Program-made: the position numbers and the translations under genes
Assembly: GCF_004295665.1 (NCBI RefSeq)
Contig: NZ_CP034759.1
Span: 62,001 to 126,000, forward strand
DNA: 64,000 nucleotides
Direction: 5' to 3'
Source of the DNA: Litorilituus sediminis
GTDB lineage: Bacteria; Pseudomonadota; Gammaproteobacteria; Enterobacterales; Alteromonadaceae
The notes under the pieces: generated by a model
The model's input: the letters and a program-made list of their open reading frames with translations, nothing else
Databases searched by the model: none
What the model was told of the DNA's origin: nothing
In this document: positions 54,894-64,000 of the stretch, piece after piece
How positions within the stretch are numbered: the stretch's first letter is position 1
Layout of the letters: every line of letters starts with the position of its first letter

Positions 54894-55184
54894 TTACTTT
54901 TTCGGGTTTAACTGGTTAAATTTCTCTAACTGCTCTGGTGTTGCTGGCAATTGATGTTTTTCTTTCCACTCGCTATATGGCATGCCATAGACTTGCTCTC
55001 TGGCTGTTTCAATGTCTATGGTAACGCCAAGCTTTTCTGCTTCACTGACCGTCCATTTACTGAAACAGTTACGGCAAAAACCAGCTAAGTTCATTAGCTC
55101 AATATTTTGCACATCTTTTCTACTGTCTAAATGTGCTAATAAGCGGCGAAACACGGCTGCTTGAATTTCAATTTCTTTTTCCAT
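54894..55184 (-). CDS. DUF1244 family protein
   Basis: 96-residue small cytoplasmic protein with the DUF1244 signature: EIQAAVFRRLLAHLDSRKDVQNIELMNLAGFCRNCFSKW (CxxC), then YGMPYSEWKEKHQLPATPEQ. The function is unknown, though the family is broadly conserved in proteobacteria. The CRNC pair may bind metal. Convergent with the kinase gene, with only 8 bases between. Confidence 0.9.
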   Translation of the reverse strand: MEKEIEIQAAVFRRLLAHLDSRKDVQNIELMNLAGFCRNCFSKWTVSEAEKLGVTIDIETAREQVYGMPYSEWKEKHQLPATPEQLEKFNQLNPKK

Positions 55185-55254
55185 TAGTTTAACCTATTGA
55201 ATAATGTGTAGTTGTTATATTGTTTTTAATAGTCGTTGCTATAGCTGCAGTTAA

Positions 55255-56883
55255 TTAGCGAACCGCTTGGCTAACGGCTTCATCGGCTGGCTTGCTGGGA
55301 TCAAAACGACGAATTTGCACTATCATGCCAATGTAAGGATGATCAAAGTAGTGCACCTCACCACTGATAACGCGTCTGTCTTGACTAAAGTTAACCTGCT
55401 TATATTGAGTTAACGCTGTTTGATTGCTGTTGCCATCAAGTGAAGTATCTGCAACTGCGATATTAAAGTCAGCGGTGATATATAAGTAGTGATCAAGGTG
55501 TACTTTAAACAGCCCGGTTAGCTCCCATGGCTGAATTGGAGGTAATGGCGCCATGAGTAGGTTTTGCTCATTGCCTTTATCTGCCGCTATAGCCCCAGAG
55601 TCTTCAGTGGCAATTTCAAGCTGTATTTCTTGACCTAGTTGCTTGATAACGTCTTCGCTATTGCTAGTATCAAGCTGCTTAGCCTGATTAATTAATGCGG
55701 CTAGCTTGGCGGAAAATAGCTGCTCGCTCGCTGATGTTTTAGCTTGCTCATCTGGGTTTATTTGCTGTTGCTCTACTTGTTCATCTAGAGCAGGTGCTTG
55801 CATAATGTTTGCTTTTACGACTTCATTTTCTTGTAAAGCAAGCGCATATTGGTAGCTATTTAATGCTTGTTGATAGTCATTTTGTAAGTGTTTGCCTGCA
55901 AAGAATTGCATTGGTATCGCTTTTGTTCGGGTAATGCCAATTTGTCGCCAGCCTAGATGCATTAATGGTCTGAAATTTTTACTCCAACGTAGGCGGGTGA
56001 TCATATCGCCAAGTAACAGTGAGTCTTTATTAATTAAGTAAGGGCTAGCATCATTTCTATGGCCACTGGCTGAGATAACCTTAGGTGTTTTTTCGACAGG
56101 AAAACCATCTAGCTTAAATGTGCTTAATTGTGCTGGAGTCAGCAATTGGGCAAAGCTGCTGTAAGGTATTTGACATAAGCGGTTACCTTGAGTGTTTGGG
56201 AAAGCTTGATAATGTGGTATCGCCTGTTGCTCAAAATAACGCTCTGCTTGTGAAATTAACTTAATTTGCTCAGCAGAAAGTGTTGAGACAAAAACCTCTT
56301 TTTCGTCGTTGTTAAAAGAGTCTATTTCAGTTACAGCTTGCGGCTGCTGATTAACTTCCTGAGCCTTGCTTGTAATTTCTTGAGTGTTTGCCTCTAAAAT
56401 ATCAGCCGTTTTTAAAGCCTCAGTCGGCTCAATACCGTTAATGATAAACTCATCAAAGCGGCTATCATCTATGGGCAGTGCTTGACTGGATATATCAGAT
56501 AAGGACTTTTCCTTAAATAAAGACGCTGATTGAATTAATTCATGCTCTGGTTTTATGCCTGCGTAGATAATACTGTCAGGTGCAAAAAAGAGCTGTTGTC
56601 TGTTTGAGCACAGCGGCAGCTTTTGTTTTAGTGAGCTAATATCTGGCTGTAAATAAGATGACAACAGATCAAAAGAGCGTTTGTATTTAGGTAATGCTAC
56701 AGCCTTGTTAAACTGCTCTTTTAGCAGTGTTTTGTCTCCTAACTGTTGAAATAAAATCACTTCTATTTCAAACCAGCGAGGTGGTTTTTTTTCTGCAGCT
56801 GCGCTAGAAAAAGCCATCATGCTTAAACTTGTTGTTAAACAGGTGCTAATAATAAAGGGCATGAAGGCGTTTTTGTGTTTCAT
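55255..56883 (-). CDS. csiV: CsiV family periplasmic protein
   Basis: About 542 residues from ATG 56883 (MKHKNAFMPF, signal peptide to about residue 30 ending SSAAAEK). The frame is open to 56925 but without a ribosome site. The N-terminal block PPRWFEIEVILFQQL is the CsiV signature. The C-terminal block has the LTGLFKVHLDHYLYITADFN and RVISGEVHYFDHPYIGMIVQIRRF segments. The middle 200 residues are acidic and Gln-rich, and poorly conserved. CsiV in Vibrio binds peptidoglycan and is needed for synthesis of a noncanonical D-amino acid. The position next to mfd matches Vibrio gene order. Confidence 0.85.
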   Translation of the reverse strand: MKHKNAFMPFIISTCLTTSLSMMAFSSAAAEKKPPRWFEIEVILFQQLGDKTLLKEQFNKAVALPKYKRSFDLLSSYLQPDISSLKQKLPLCSNRQQLFFAPDSIIYAGIKPEHELIQSASLFKEKSLSDISSQALPIDDSRFDEFIINGIEPTEALKTADILEANTQEITSKAQEVNQQPQAVTEIDSFNNDEKEVFVSTLSAEQIKLISQAERYFEQQAIPHYQAFPNTQGNRLCQIPYSSFAQLLTPAQLSTFKLDGFPVEKTPKVISASGHRNDASPYLINKDSLLLGDMITRLRWSKNFRPLMHLGWRQIGITRTKAIPMQFFAGKHLQNDYQQALNSYQYALALQENEVVKANIMQAPALDEQVEQQQINPDEQAKTSASEQLFSAKLAALINQAKQLDTSNSEDVIKQLGQEIQLEIATEDSGAIAADKGNEQNLLMAPLPPIQPWELTGLFKVHLDHYLYITADFNIAVADTSLDGNSNQTALTQYKQVNFSQDRRVISGEVHYFDHPYIGMIVQIRRFDPSKPADEAVSQAVR

Positions 56884-56955
56884 TAATCGTCCATTTCGGG
56901 CCGTTATATGGATAACGGCACTCATTATTTTTTGTTAAGCAGTATGATGATAGCG

Positions 56956-59900
56956 TTATTTTGCTAATTCATTCAACAGATTCGTTATCACAGTAAATCT
57001 AGCTTGGCTGTCTTCACTGGCTTTAATAAACTTAAGCTTATTGGCACCTTGCATTTTATATTGCGCTGGTTGCGTTTGAATTAAGTTAATTATTGTCATA
57101 GGTTCAACTTGAGTATTGTCACTAAATTCAACCGAGCCGCCTTGTGCATTAGCTTCAATACGAGATATACCTATAGCCTGTGCTTTTAAGCGCAACTTAG
57201 CAATGTGAATGAGATTTTTTGTTGCCTGAGGCAGTAAGCCAAAGCGATCAATTAGCTCTACTTGAATATCGTCCAGCTCAGTTTTGTTTTTACAGCTGGC
57301 AATACGCTTATAAAGGCTAAGGCGCAGGCTAACATCGAAAATATAATCTTCAGGTAGCAAGGCTGGAAGTCGCAGTTCGATATCTGTTTGGCTAGACATG
57401 ACTTGATCAAGTGATGGTTGCTTTCCTTCTTTTAGTGCTGCCACGGCTTGATCTAGCATCTCCATATAGAGGCTAAAGCCGACTTGGCACATAGAGCCAC
57501 TTTGATCTTCACCAAGCAGCTCACCAGCGCCACGAATTTCTAAATCATGGGTTGCTAAGGTAAAGCCGGCGCCTAAATCTTCCAGTGAAGCAATGGCATC
57601 AAGGCGCTTTTTAGCATCTTTAGTAATGCGCTTTTCATGTGGCGTTAATAAATAAGCATAGGCTTGATGGTGCGAACGACCAACACGCCCGCGTAATTGG
57701 TGCAGTTGAGCTAAGCCAAGATGATCGGCTCTATCCATAATAATGGTGTTCGCACTGGGTACGTCAATACCGGTTTCTATAATGGTGGTACAGACGATTA
57801 CGTTATAGCGCTGGTGATAAAAGTCACTCATGATGCGCTCTAGGTCACGTTCGCGCATTTGACCGTGGGCGGTAATAATGCGTGCTTCTGGCACTAATGC
57901 TTGAATATCTGCCGCGGTTTTTTCTATGGTATCGACATGGTTATGTAAAAAATAAACTTGGCCACCACGTAAGGTTTCCCTGAGAATTGACTCTCTAATG
58001 AGCGCATCATCTCTTTGTCTAACAAAGGTTTTTACCGCTAAACGTTTTGCTGGTGGTGTCGCAATAATAGATAAGTCTCGCATACCGCCCATCGCCATAT
58101 TAAGCGTTCTTGGGATCGGGGTTGCCGTTAAGGTTAAGATATCAACATTACTGCGCAGTTGCTTTATTTTCTCTTTTTGTTTAACACCAAATCTGTGCTC
58201 TTCATCAACAACAAGTAATCCTAAATCTTTGTACTTTATGCTGTTTTGTAGCAGTTTATGGGTACCGATAAGAATATCAATTTGACCTGATTCAACTTGT
58301 GCGATGACCTCATTTTGCTGTTTGGCGGTTTTAAATCGAGATAATACTTCTATGCTCACCGGCCAATTGGCAAACCTGTCTCTAAAGTTTTCATAATGTT
58401 GCTGAGCAAGTAATGTCGTCGGTACTAAAATAGCCACTTGCTTAGAGTCGTTAACGGCGATAAAAGCTGCACGCATAGCCACTTCGGTTTTACCAAAGCC
58501 AACATCGCCACAGACAAGCCTGTCCATAGGTTTTGGCGAAAGCATGTCGCTCACAACGGCATTAATTGCTTGCTTTTGATCAAAGGTTTCTTCAAAGCCA
58601 AAGCTATCGCAAAAGCTTTGATAATCTTCTTTATTTCGATTAAAACTATAGCCTTGATGACTTGCACGTTTGGCGTAAATATCGAGTAAGTCTGCTGCAA
58701 CATCGCGTACTTTTTCTGCAGCTTTTTGCTTTGCTTTACTCCAAGCGTCATTGCCAAGTTTATGAAGCGGCGCATTGTCGTTGTCGCTACCTGAATAGCG
58801 ACCGATTAAGTGCAGTGAGGCGACAGGGACATAAAGTTTGGCATCATTTGCATAGCTTAAAGTAAGGAACTCGGTTTTTATATCGCCGGTTTCTAGCGTT
58901 TGCAAGCCCATGTAGCGGCCAATACCGTGCTCTATATGCACAACAGGCTGGCCTATTGATAATTCTGCAAGGTTTTTAAATAAGGCATCGGCTTGTATAT
59001 CAGATGATTTATTTTGACGTCGCTCTTGCCTTACATGATCGCCAAGTAGCTCTGCTTCTGAAATCAGCGCAATAGCATTTTTCGCGGCAACACCTTTACT
59101 TTGAAAGATAAAACCATGGCTTAAGGTATTTACTGTAATACCTAAGCTTGCGTCTGATTGAATGAAGTCATCAATACTATCAAACAGTTGCGGCTTAATA
59201 TCATCACGTAGTAATAGTTCAAGTACGCTTTCGCGTCGGCCTTGGCTTTCGGCAATAAAGAGTATTTTACCTGGAGTGCTTTTATCACTAATAAAATCAT
59301 TTATCAGTGCAAATGGCTGCTTTAACTTATGGTTAATGGTTAAATCAGGTAATGGAGTAACGTCATAGGTGATTGCGCTAGTTTTACTTTTTTCTGGTGT
59401 ATCTTCTTGTGCTAGCTCAGTAACTGCTGGCTTAATGGTTATGCGATCAAACGGTTTTAATGCGCTATAAAGTGCTTCACTATCAAGAAATAGCTGCTCT
59501 GGTGATAATAATGGTCTGGTTGGATCATAACGCCTGTTTTCATAGCGATATTCTATATCAAGCCAATATTGCTGCAGTGATTTGTCGATATCACCTGAGA
59601 CAATAATTAAGGTGTCATCATTAAGGTAATCACATAAGGTGTTGGTGCTTTCAAAGAACAGTGGTAAATAATATTCGATACCCGGTGGTAAAATTCCATT
59701 GCTAACTTGATGATAAATGGACTCTTTATCTATATTGGTTTTAAAAGCTTCTCGGTATTGGCTTCTAAATAGGTTGATACCGTCTTTATCTGTTGGGAAC
59801 TCATGTGCTGGTAGTAAATCAATACTATCAACCTTGTCACTTGAGCGCTGGTTTTCTGGGTCGAATAGTCGGATTTCATCAATTTCATCATCGAAAAAGT

Positions 59901-60480
59901 CTAAACGAAACGGCTGCTTGCTTCCCATAGGAAATAAATCAAGAATAGCGCCGCGAGCAGAGAATTCACCATGCTCCATTACTTGCTCAACACAGCGGTA
60001 TCCACATGCTTCTAGATTTAATCTGAGCTGATGGAGATCTTTTTTCTCACCAGTTTTCACCTGCAGGCTATTGGCTTCAATATAGTGTTTAGGTGACAGC
60101 TTTTGTACTAAGGTGGAAATAGGCACTATGATGATGCCTTTATCCATTCGAGATAATTGATACAAAGTCGCTAAGCGCTGCGAAATGATATCTTGGTGAG
60201 GTGAGAAGGTATCATAAGGTAGAGTTTCCCAGTCGGGGAACAGGCAAATAGTTAATTTTTCATCTGACTTAGGCTGAATACTAATAAGCTCTTGCTCAAA
60301 TTTAAGCGCTGAAGGTGTATCGTGAGTAATTAATAGAATAGGGGATTCAGCTATTTGTGCTGCGTTGAGTATAGCGACACTGGCACTGCTGCCGTATAAA
60401 TTATGCCAGGTTTTCTTATCAGCATTTTTTCCTTTGCGTTTTGCTAGAATCGGGGTAAGTAGGCTTTTTAATTTACTCAT
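56956..60480 (-). CDS. mfd: Transcription-repair coupling factor
   Basis: 1174-residue SF2 translocase that removes stalled RNA polymerase and recruits UvrA. In order: UvrB-like damage-recognition domains (1-400; CLFPDWETLPYDTFSPHQDIISQRL), the RNAP-interaction CarD-like domain (about 510-580; GQPVVHIEHGIGRYMGL), helicase motor with Walker A CGDVGFGKTEVAMRAAF and DEEHRFGVKQKE, GRVGRSHHQAYAYLL, and a C-terminal TRCF domain. Standard length. The start at 60480 has a run of 16-bp repeats in its leader. csiV is downstream on the same strand, 72 bases away. Confidence 0.98.
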   Translation of the reverse strand: MSKLKSLLTPILAKRKGKNADKKTWHNLYGSSASVAILNAAQIAESPILLITHDTPSALKFEQELISIQPKSDEKLTICLFPDWETLPYDTFSPHQDIISQRLATLYQLSRMDKGIIIVPISTLVQKLSPKHYIEANSLQVKTGEKKDLHQLRLNLEACGYRCVEQVMEHGEFSARGAILDLFPMGSKQPFRLDFFDDEIDEIRLFDPENQRSSDKVDSIDLLPAHEFPTDKDGINLFRSQYREAFKTNIDKESIYHQVSNGILPPGIEYYLPLFFESTNTLCDYLNDDTLIIVSGDIDKSLQQYWLDIEYRYENRRYDPTRPLLSPEQLFLDSEALYSALKPFDRITIKPAVTELAQEDTPEKSKTSAITYDVTPLPDLTINHKLKQPFALINDFISDKSTPGKILFIAESQGRRESVLELLLRDDIKPQLFDSIDDFIQSDASLGITVNTLSHGFIFQSKGVAAKNAIALISEAELLGDHVRQERRQNKSSDIQADALFKNLAELSIGQPVVHIEHGIGRYMGLQTLETGDIKTEFLTLSYANDAKLYVPVASLHLIGRYSGSDNDNAPLHKLGNDAWSKAKQKAAEKVRDVAADLLDIYAKRASHQGYSFNRNKEDYQSFCDSFGFEETFDQKQAINAVVSDMLSPKPMDRLVCGDVGFGKTEVAMRAAFIAVNDSKQVAILVPTTLLAQQHYENFRDRFANWPVSIEVLSRFKTAKQQNEVIAQVESGQIDILIGTHKLLQNSIKYKDLGLLVVDEEHRFGVKQKEKIKQLRSNVDILTLTATPIPRTLNMAMGGMRDLSIIATPPAKRLAVKTFVRQRDDALIRESILRETLRGGQVYFLHNHVDTIEKTAADIQALVPEARIITAHGQMRERDLERIMSDFYHQRYNVIVCTTIIETGIDVPSANTIIMDRADHLGLAQLHQLRGRVGRSHHQAYAYLLTPHEKRITKDAKKRLDAIASLEDLGAGFTLATHDLEIRGAGELLGEDQSGSMCQVGFSLYMEMLDQAVAALKEGKQPSLDQVMSSQTDIELRLPALLPEDYIFDVSLRLSLYKRIASCKNKTELDDIQVELIDRFGLLPQATKNLIHIAKLRLKAQAIGISRIEANAQGGSVEFSDNTQVEPMTIINLIQTQPAQYKMQGANKLKFIKASEDSQARFTVITNLLNELAK

Positions 60481-60490
60481 GTGTTCCTTG

Positions 60491-60538
60491 GTGCTGCTTG
60501 TTTTTTGTGCTGCTTAGTCTTGGTGCTGCTGCTTAAGT
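60491..60538 (-). repeat. Three 16-bp degenerate tandem repeats in the mfd leader
   Basis: gtgctgctt begins at 60491 and 60507, and gtgctgct at 60523, a strict 16-base period, just upstream of mfd. The flanks are partly conserved (t-rich). It may be slippage-prone; copy-number change would alter the mfd leader length. Confidence 0.7.
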
Positions 60539-60845
60539 TTTGTTATTTAGCGTGGCAATTTACTAGCTTATTTAAGAAGGGGCTTATGCCTGTTACTAAA
60601 TAGTTTTCGGTATTCTAAATAAGGCACAGCTAAAGCGCTAGTCTGATTGTTAGTATATTTTCTTGATCATTGTTGATTTTAGATTTTAGTCAGTATTATC
60701 GACTTTTATTTATACAATATATTGACTACGCAAGATTTGTTGTCTAAACCTAAAAGTAGTTACTTTCGTTGTTATGTAATGATTACATTGCGAGTAGCTA
60801 AGATAAGTATTTGGATTAATACATGGATTTAACAAGGATTTTATT
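60539..60845. other. mfd-comEA divergent spacer with a perfect palindrome
   Basis: About 300 bases with no gene. At 60775-60787 it has the 13-base perfect palindrome TGTAATGATTACA, about 60 bases upstream of comEA, followed by GCGAGTAGC. This could be an operator for comEA. No convincing CRP-S (competence) site was identified. Confidence 0.45.
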
Positions 60846-61175
60846 ATGAAAAAAGCACTACATCAATCTCGTCATGTTTTAGTTGCCGCGTTTTCAATTG
60901 CCCTCGCTGCAAGTTTTCTACCCAGTGTAGCTCAAGCAAATGAGCTGACAAGTCAATCAGCTAAACAGCATAACCATCAGCTTGCTAAAGTAAGTTTAAA
61001 TAATGCCTCGGTTGAGCAACTGGAAACGTTAAAAGGTGTTGGTCATAAAAAAGCACAAGCAATCGTGAAATACCGACAGCAAATTGGTCAATTTGTTGAG
61101 GTGGAACAATTGCTTAATGTAAAAGGTATAGGTGAAAAAATTATCCAAGATAATTTAGCGCGATTGACTATCTAA
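60846..61175 (+). CDS. ComEA-like helix-hairpin-helix competence protein
   Basis: 109 residues: signal peptide 1-31 (ends VAQA before NELTS), a short linker, then a helix-hairpin-helix DNA-binding domain (VSLNNASVEQLETLKGVGHKKAQAIVKYRQQIGQF, and LLNVKGIGEKIIQDNLARL). Such periplasmic proteins bind incoming double-stranded DNA and ratchet it across the outer membrane for ComEC to import. comEC lies about 29 kb away in the window. Start ATG 60846; aagg about 10 bases upstream. Confidence 0.9.
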   Translation: MKKALHQSRHVLVAAFSIALAASFLPSVAQANELTSQSAKQHNHQLAKVSLNNASVEQLETLKGVGHKKAQAIVKYRQQIGQFVEVEQLLNVKGIGEKIIQDNLARLTI

Positions 61176-61202
61176 ATTTAAGTGAATCATTTACCTGCAA
61201 AA

Positions 61203-61226
61203 GCCAGCGTTATCGCTGGTTTTTTA
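61203..61226 (+). terminator. Intrinsic terminator of comEA
   Basis: The stem gccagcg / cgctggt, with a 4-base loop, is followed by six T, 27 bases after the comEA stop. Confidence 0.9.
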
Positions 61227-61365
61227 TTGTATATTTCTATATCTGTGCAAATTAATCTTTTTTTATTCGTTTTGGTTATAAAGAAGCTATTTATACTATG
61301 GAAAAAAACTACACTTTATGGCACTATCGAGCCCATATTTTTCTGATATAAGTTTGTGTAGGCAA

Positions 61366-62265
61366 ATGAATTTAACCCATTTAAAAAAGCTTGAAGCTGA
61401 ATCTATCCATATCTTTCGTGAAGTTGCTGCTGAATTTGATAAACCAGTGATGTTATATTCAGTGGGTAAAGACTCTGCGGTTCTTTTACACCTTGCTCGC
61501 AAGGCATTTGCACCAGGTAAAATACCTTTCCCACTTTTGCATGTTGATACTGACTGGAAATTCAAAGAAATGATCGCGTTTCGTGATCAAATGGCAAAAG
61601 ATTATGGCTTTGAACTACTGGTACACAAAAACCCAGAAGGCTTAGCTATGGGCATAGGTCCATTTACGCATGGTAGTGCTAAGCATACGGATGTCATGAA
61701 AACTCAAGCATTAAAGCAAGCATTAAACAAATATGGTTTTGATGCCGCCTTTGGTGGTGCTCGTCGTGATGAAGAAAAATCACGAGCGAAAGAGCGCGTT
61801 TACTCTTTTAGAGATAAAAATCATCGTTGGGACCCAAAAAGCCAACGTCCAGAGCTTTGGAATATCTACAATGGTAAGGTAAATAAAGGTGAAAGTATTC
61901 GTGTCTTCCCATTATCAAACTGGACTGAGTTAGATATCTGGCAATACATTTACTTAGAAAGTATTCCAATTGTTCCTTTGTATTTATCAGCTAAACGTCC
62001 AGTTGTTGAGCGTGATGGTACTTTAATTATGGTTGATGACGATCGTATGCCAATTGCTGAAGATGAAGAAGTACAAATGAAAAGTGTACGCTTTAGAACA
62101 TTAGGCTGTTATCCATTAACAGGCGCGGTTGAATCAGATGCCGCGACATTACCTGAAATCATTCAAGAAATGTTACTGACGAAAACCTCAGAGCGTCAAG
62201 GTCGTGTTATTGATCACGACTCAGCAGGCTCTATGGAGAAGAAGAAAATGGAAGGTTATTTTTAA
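61366..62265 (+). CDS. cysD: Sulfate adenylyltransferase subunit 2 CysD
   Basis: 299 residues from ATG 61366 ([20 protein letters not shown]). The PP-loop is [18 protein letters not shown]. Also present are [34 protein letters not shown] and [15 protein letters not shown]. With CysN it adenylates sulfate to APS, the first step of assimilation. An in-frame ATG at 61318 would add 16 residues (MALSSPYFS) not expected from the family; neither start has a strong ribosome site, so 61366 is tentative. cysN follows after 90 bases. Confidence 0.93.
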   Translation: MNLTHLKKLEAESIHIFREVAAEFDKPVMLYSVGKDSAVLLHLARKAFAPGKIPFPLLHVDTDWKFKEMIAFRDQMAKDYGFELLVHKNPEGLAMGIGPFTHGSAKHTDVMKTQALKQALNKYGFDAAFGGARRDEEKSRAKERVYSFRDKNHRWDPKSQRPELWNIYNGKVNKGESIRVFPLSNWTELDIWQYIYLESIPIVPLYLSAKRPVVERDGTLIMVDDDRMPIAEDEEVQMKSVRFRTLGCYPLTGAVESDAATLPEIIQEMLLTKTSERQGRVIDHDSAGSMEKKKMEGYF

Positions 62266-62355
62266 ACAATAACCCCAAGCACATTACTTAGTAACTATTG
62301 ATAAATTTAAAATCAGAGCAGGTAGCGATTTTACCTGCTTGGTGAAGGAAAGAAC

Positions 62356-63756
62356 ATGAGTCATCAATCAGACTTAATTGAAAACGATATTCAAGCGTAT
62401 TTAAAGCAGCACGAAAACAAAGAGCTAGTTAGATTTTTAACCTGTGGTAGCGTAGATGATGGTAAAAGTACCTTAATCGGCCGTTTATTACACGATTCAA
62501 AAATGATTTTTGAAGATCAACTTGCTGCCATTGAAAATGATTCAAAAAAATCAGGTACAACAGGTGAAGCGGTTGACTTAGCTTTATTGGTAGATGGTTT
62601 ACAATCAGAACGTGAACAAGGCATCACCATTGATGTAGCTTATCGTTATTTTTCAACAGATAAGCGTAAGTTTATTATTGCTGACACCCCTGGTCATGAA
62701 CAATATACCCGTAACATGGCAACAGGCGCTTCTACTTGTGATTTAGCGATTATCTTAATTGATGCGCGTTATGGTGTACAAACGCAGACACGTCGTCACT
62801 CATTTATTTGTTCATTATTAGGCATTAAGCATATTGTTGTTGCCGTGAATAAAATGGATTTGGTTGATTACTCGCAAGAGCGTTATCAAGCCATTAAAAA
62901 AGAATACCGTGAGTTTACTGAGTCATTGAATTTTAATGATGTTCGCTTTGTGCCTATGTCGGCGCTTAACGGCGATAACGTGGTTGAAGAAAGTGAAAAT
63001 ATGCCTTGGTACCCAGGCGCAACTTTAATGAAGCTTTTAAATACTATTGATATTAAAGAGCAAGATGAATTCACGCAATTTCGTTTCCAAGTGCAATACG
63101 TTAACCGTCCAAATTTAGATTTTCGCGGTTTTGCTGGCACTATCGCATCAGGCCATGTTTTGGTGGGTGATACTATTGTTGCCTTACCTTCAGGTAAAGA
63201 AAGTGTTGTTAAAGAAATCGTTACTTTTGACGGTAACTTAGAACGTGCTGATAAGGGGATGGCAGTTACCTTAACCTTAGAAGATGAAATTGATATCAGT
63301 CGCGGTGAGATTATTGTTAAAAAAGGTAATTTACCTACGTCAGCAAAAGAGTTTAATGCCACCGTTGTCTGGATGCATGAAAACGAACTGGAATCTGGTC
63401 GTGAATACTTTATCAAGCATGGTAGTAAAATGACCACAGGTCATGCTGATAACATAGTGAATAAATTTGATATTAACACGATGGAAAAGTTACCAAGTAC
63501 TCAATTAGCGGTTAACGATATTGGTACAGTAGACTTTGTTGTTGGTGAAACATTACATTTTGATTCTTACCAAGAAAACAAAGGTTCAGGTGCCTTTATT
63601 ATTGTTGATAGATTAAGCAATATTACTGTCGGCGCTGGTATGATTAATCATGCACTTGATGAAACCGTTCATGAGTACTCAGACTTTGAATTAGAGTTCA
63701 ATGCGCTAGTACGCAAGCACTTCCCTCATTGGGGTGCTCGTGATATTACTAAATAA
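62356..63756 (+). CDS. cysN: Sulfate adenylyltransferase subunit 1 CysN
   Basis: 466-residue EF-Tu-like GTPase partner of CysD, coupling GTP hydrolysis to APS formation. G motifs: [44 protein letters not shown] and the SAL segment [11 protein letters not shown]. Beta-barrel domains follow to [12 protein letters not shown]. There is no fused CysC kinase domain. Start ATG 62356 follows ggaaag by 5 bases. A permease starts 36 bases after its stop. Confidence 0.96.
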   Translation: MSHQSDLIENDIQAYLKQHENKELVRFLTCGSVDDGKSTLIGRLLHDSKMIFEDQLAAIENDSKKSGTTGEAVDLALLVDGLQSEREQGITIDVAYRYFSTDKRKFIIADTPGHEQYTRNMATGASTCDLAIILIDARYGVQTQTRRHSFICSLLGIKHIVVAVNKMDLVDYSQERYQAIKKEYREFTESLNFNDVRFVPMSALNGDNVVEESENMPWYPGATLMKLLNTIDIKEQDEFTQFRFQVQYVNRPNLDFRGFAGTIASGHVLVGDTIVALPSGKESVVKEIVTFDGNLERADKGMAVTLTLEDEIDISRGEIIVKKGNLPTSAKEFNATVVWMHENELESGREYFIKHGSKMTTGHADNIVNKFDINTMEKLPSTQLAVNDIGTVDFVVGETLHFDSYQENKGSGAFIIVDRLSNITVGAGMINHALDETVHEYSDFELEFNALVRKHFPHWGARDITK

Positions 63757-63791
63757 TCATTATCACTAACTTACGTTAGATAGGGCAATTG

Positions 63792-64000
63792 ATGATAATT
63801 GAACAGTGGTTGATGATTGCGGTATTTATCGCCACTTTTGCTAGTTTAGTAAAATACCAGCAAGTACCAGAGCGGGTTTTTTCTGTTACTGTGTTGGTTT
63901 GTTTAGTACTGTCATTTGTTACTGCTGATGATATTTTAGCTAACGCCGTTAATCCAGGCTTAGTGACCTTAATTTTGCTGGTGTTATGTTCATTTGCCTT
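63792..64000 (+). CDS. SLC13-family permease, N-terminal part (partial)
   Basis: Runs off the window after 69 codons: MIIEQWLMIAVFIATF, ASLVKYQQVPERVFS and VTADDILANAVNPGLVTLI are typical openings of SLC13/DASS-type permeases found between cysN and cysC in Alteromonadales, thought to import sulfate. Two to three membrane helices are visible. ATG 63792 has aggg 6 bases upstream. The rest, possibly with TrkA-C domains, is outside the window. Confidence 0.8.
   Translation, partial: MIIEQWLMIAVFIATFASLVKYQQVPERVFSVTVLVCLVLSFVTADDILANAVNPGLVTLILLVLCSFA

Noticed and set aside
57998-58285. Plus-strand open frame opposite mfd
   Set aside because: It is an antisense shadow of the conserved mfd helicase region, without ribosome site or recognisable protein features. 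Similar shadows opposite rimK, aspS, murQ, mscS and the HD-GYP gene were dropped.
60491-60538. Tandem 16-bp units as a CRISPR array
   Set aside because: The units are contiguous and degenerate with no unique spacers, and no cas genes are present.

Overview
The window is about 64 kb of low-GC chromosome from a marine gammaproteobacterium of the order Alteromonadales. It most resembles the Colwellia/Thalassotalea group. The basis is protein-level resemblance together with gene orders typical of that group: glmM-tpiA-secG-tRNA-Leu, ruvC-ruvA-ruvB, comEC-msbA-lpxK-ycaR-kdsB, cmoA-cmoB, csiV-mfd and cysD-cysN. Almost all of it is ordinary chromosome. The accessory content is one intact IS5-type element, one decayed hydrolase gene, one frameshifted sensor kinase and a synteny break after the tRNA.

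Layout. 1-1.6 kb: end of glmM, tpiA, secG and a tRNA-Leu(GAG). 1.9-3.3 kb: a PAS-PAS-GGDEF diguanylate cyclase where rimP-nusA would be expected. 3.4-3.9 kb: an amidohydrolase pseudogene. 4.1-9.4 kb: a LysR regulator divergent from an apparent operon of rimK, an aspartoacylase-family deacylase, a RimB-like retropepsin, an MscS channel and a CorA/ZntB transporter. 9.5-13.3 kb: murein recycling (murQ and an Ala-Glu epimerase) and small unknown genes, one behind a hairpin-rich leader. 13.4-17.7 kb: a REC-EAL phosphodiesterase, a porin-like protein and a chemoreceptor. 17.8-22.1 kb: a patatin-like lipase, a dGTPase, cmoB and cmoA. 22.2-25.1 kb: a diguanylate cyclase with three periplasmic solute-binding domains.

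25-40.6 kb is mostly housekeeping: aspS, ruvCAB, DUF2062, comEC, msbA, lpxK, ycaR, kdsB, the oxygen-independent ubiquinone genes ubiT/ubiU/ubiV with a candidate FNR box between them, and roxA. 40.7-46 kb: a PEP-CTERM protein behind a sigma-54-like promoter, an HD-GYP phosphodiesterase with a solute-binding domain apparently nested in its Cache sensor, rsuA and a small unknown. 46.3-48 kb: a lipoprotein/small-protein pair with an IS inserted exactly at the second gene's stop codon. 48-53 kb: a catabolic cluster (POT peptide transporter, trans-3-hydroxyproline dehydratase, M24 Xaa-Pro peptidase, ornithine-cyclodeaminase-family reductase) preceded by tandem palindromic operators. 53.2-60.5 kb: the frameshifted heme-motif kinase, DUF1244, csiV and mfd. 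60.8-64 kb: comEA and a sulfate-assimilation operon (cysD, cysN, start of an SLC13 permease).

How the genes work together. Four proteins make or degrade c-di-GMP, two of them through amino-acid-type periplasmic binding domains. comEC and comEA point to natural transformation. The hydroxyproline cluster and POT transporter suggest scavenging of collagen-like peptides. The best candidates for under-described biology are the rimK-deacylase-RimB-MscS-ZntB operon, the structured leader with its 55-residue protein, the nested HD-GYP sensor and the lipoprotein/62-residue pair. No CRISPR array, prophage or recognisable defence island is present.
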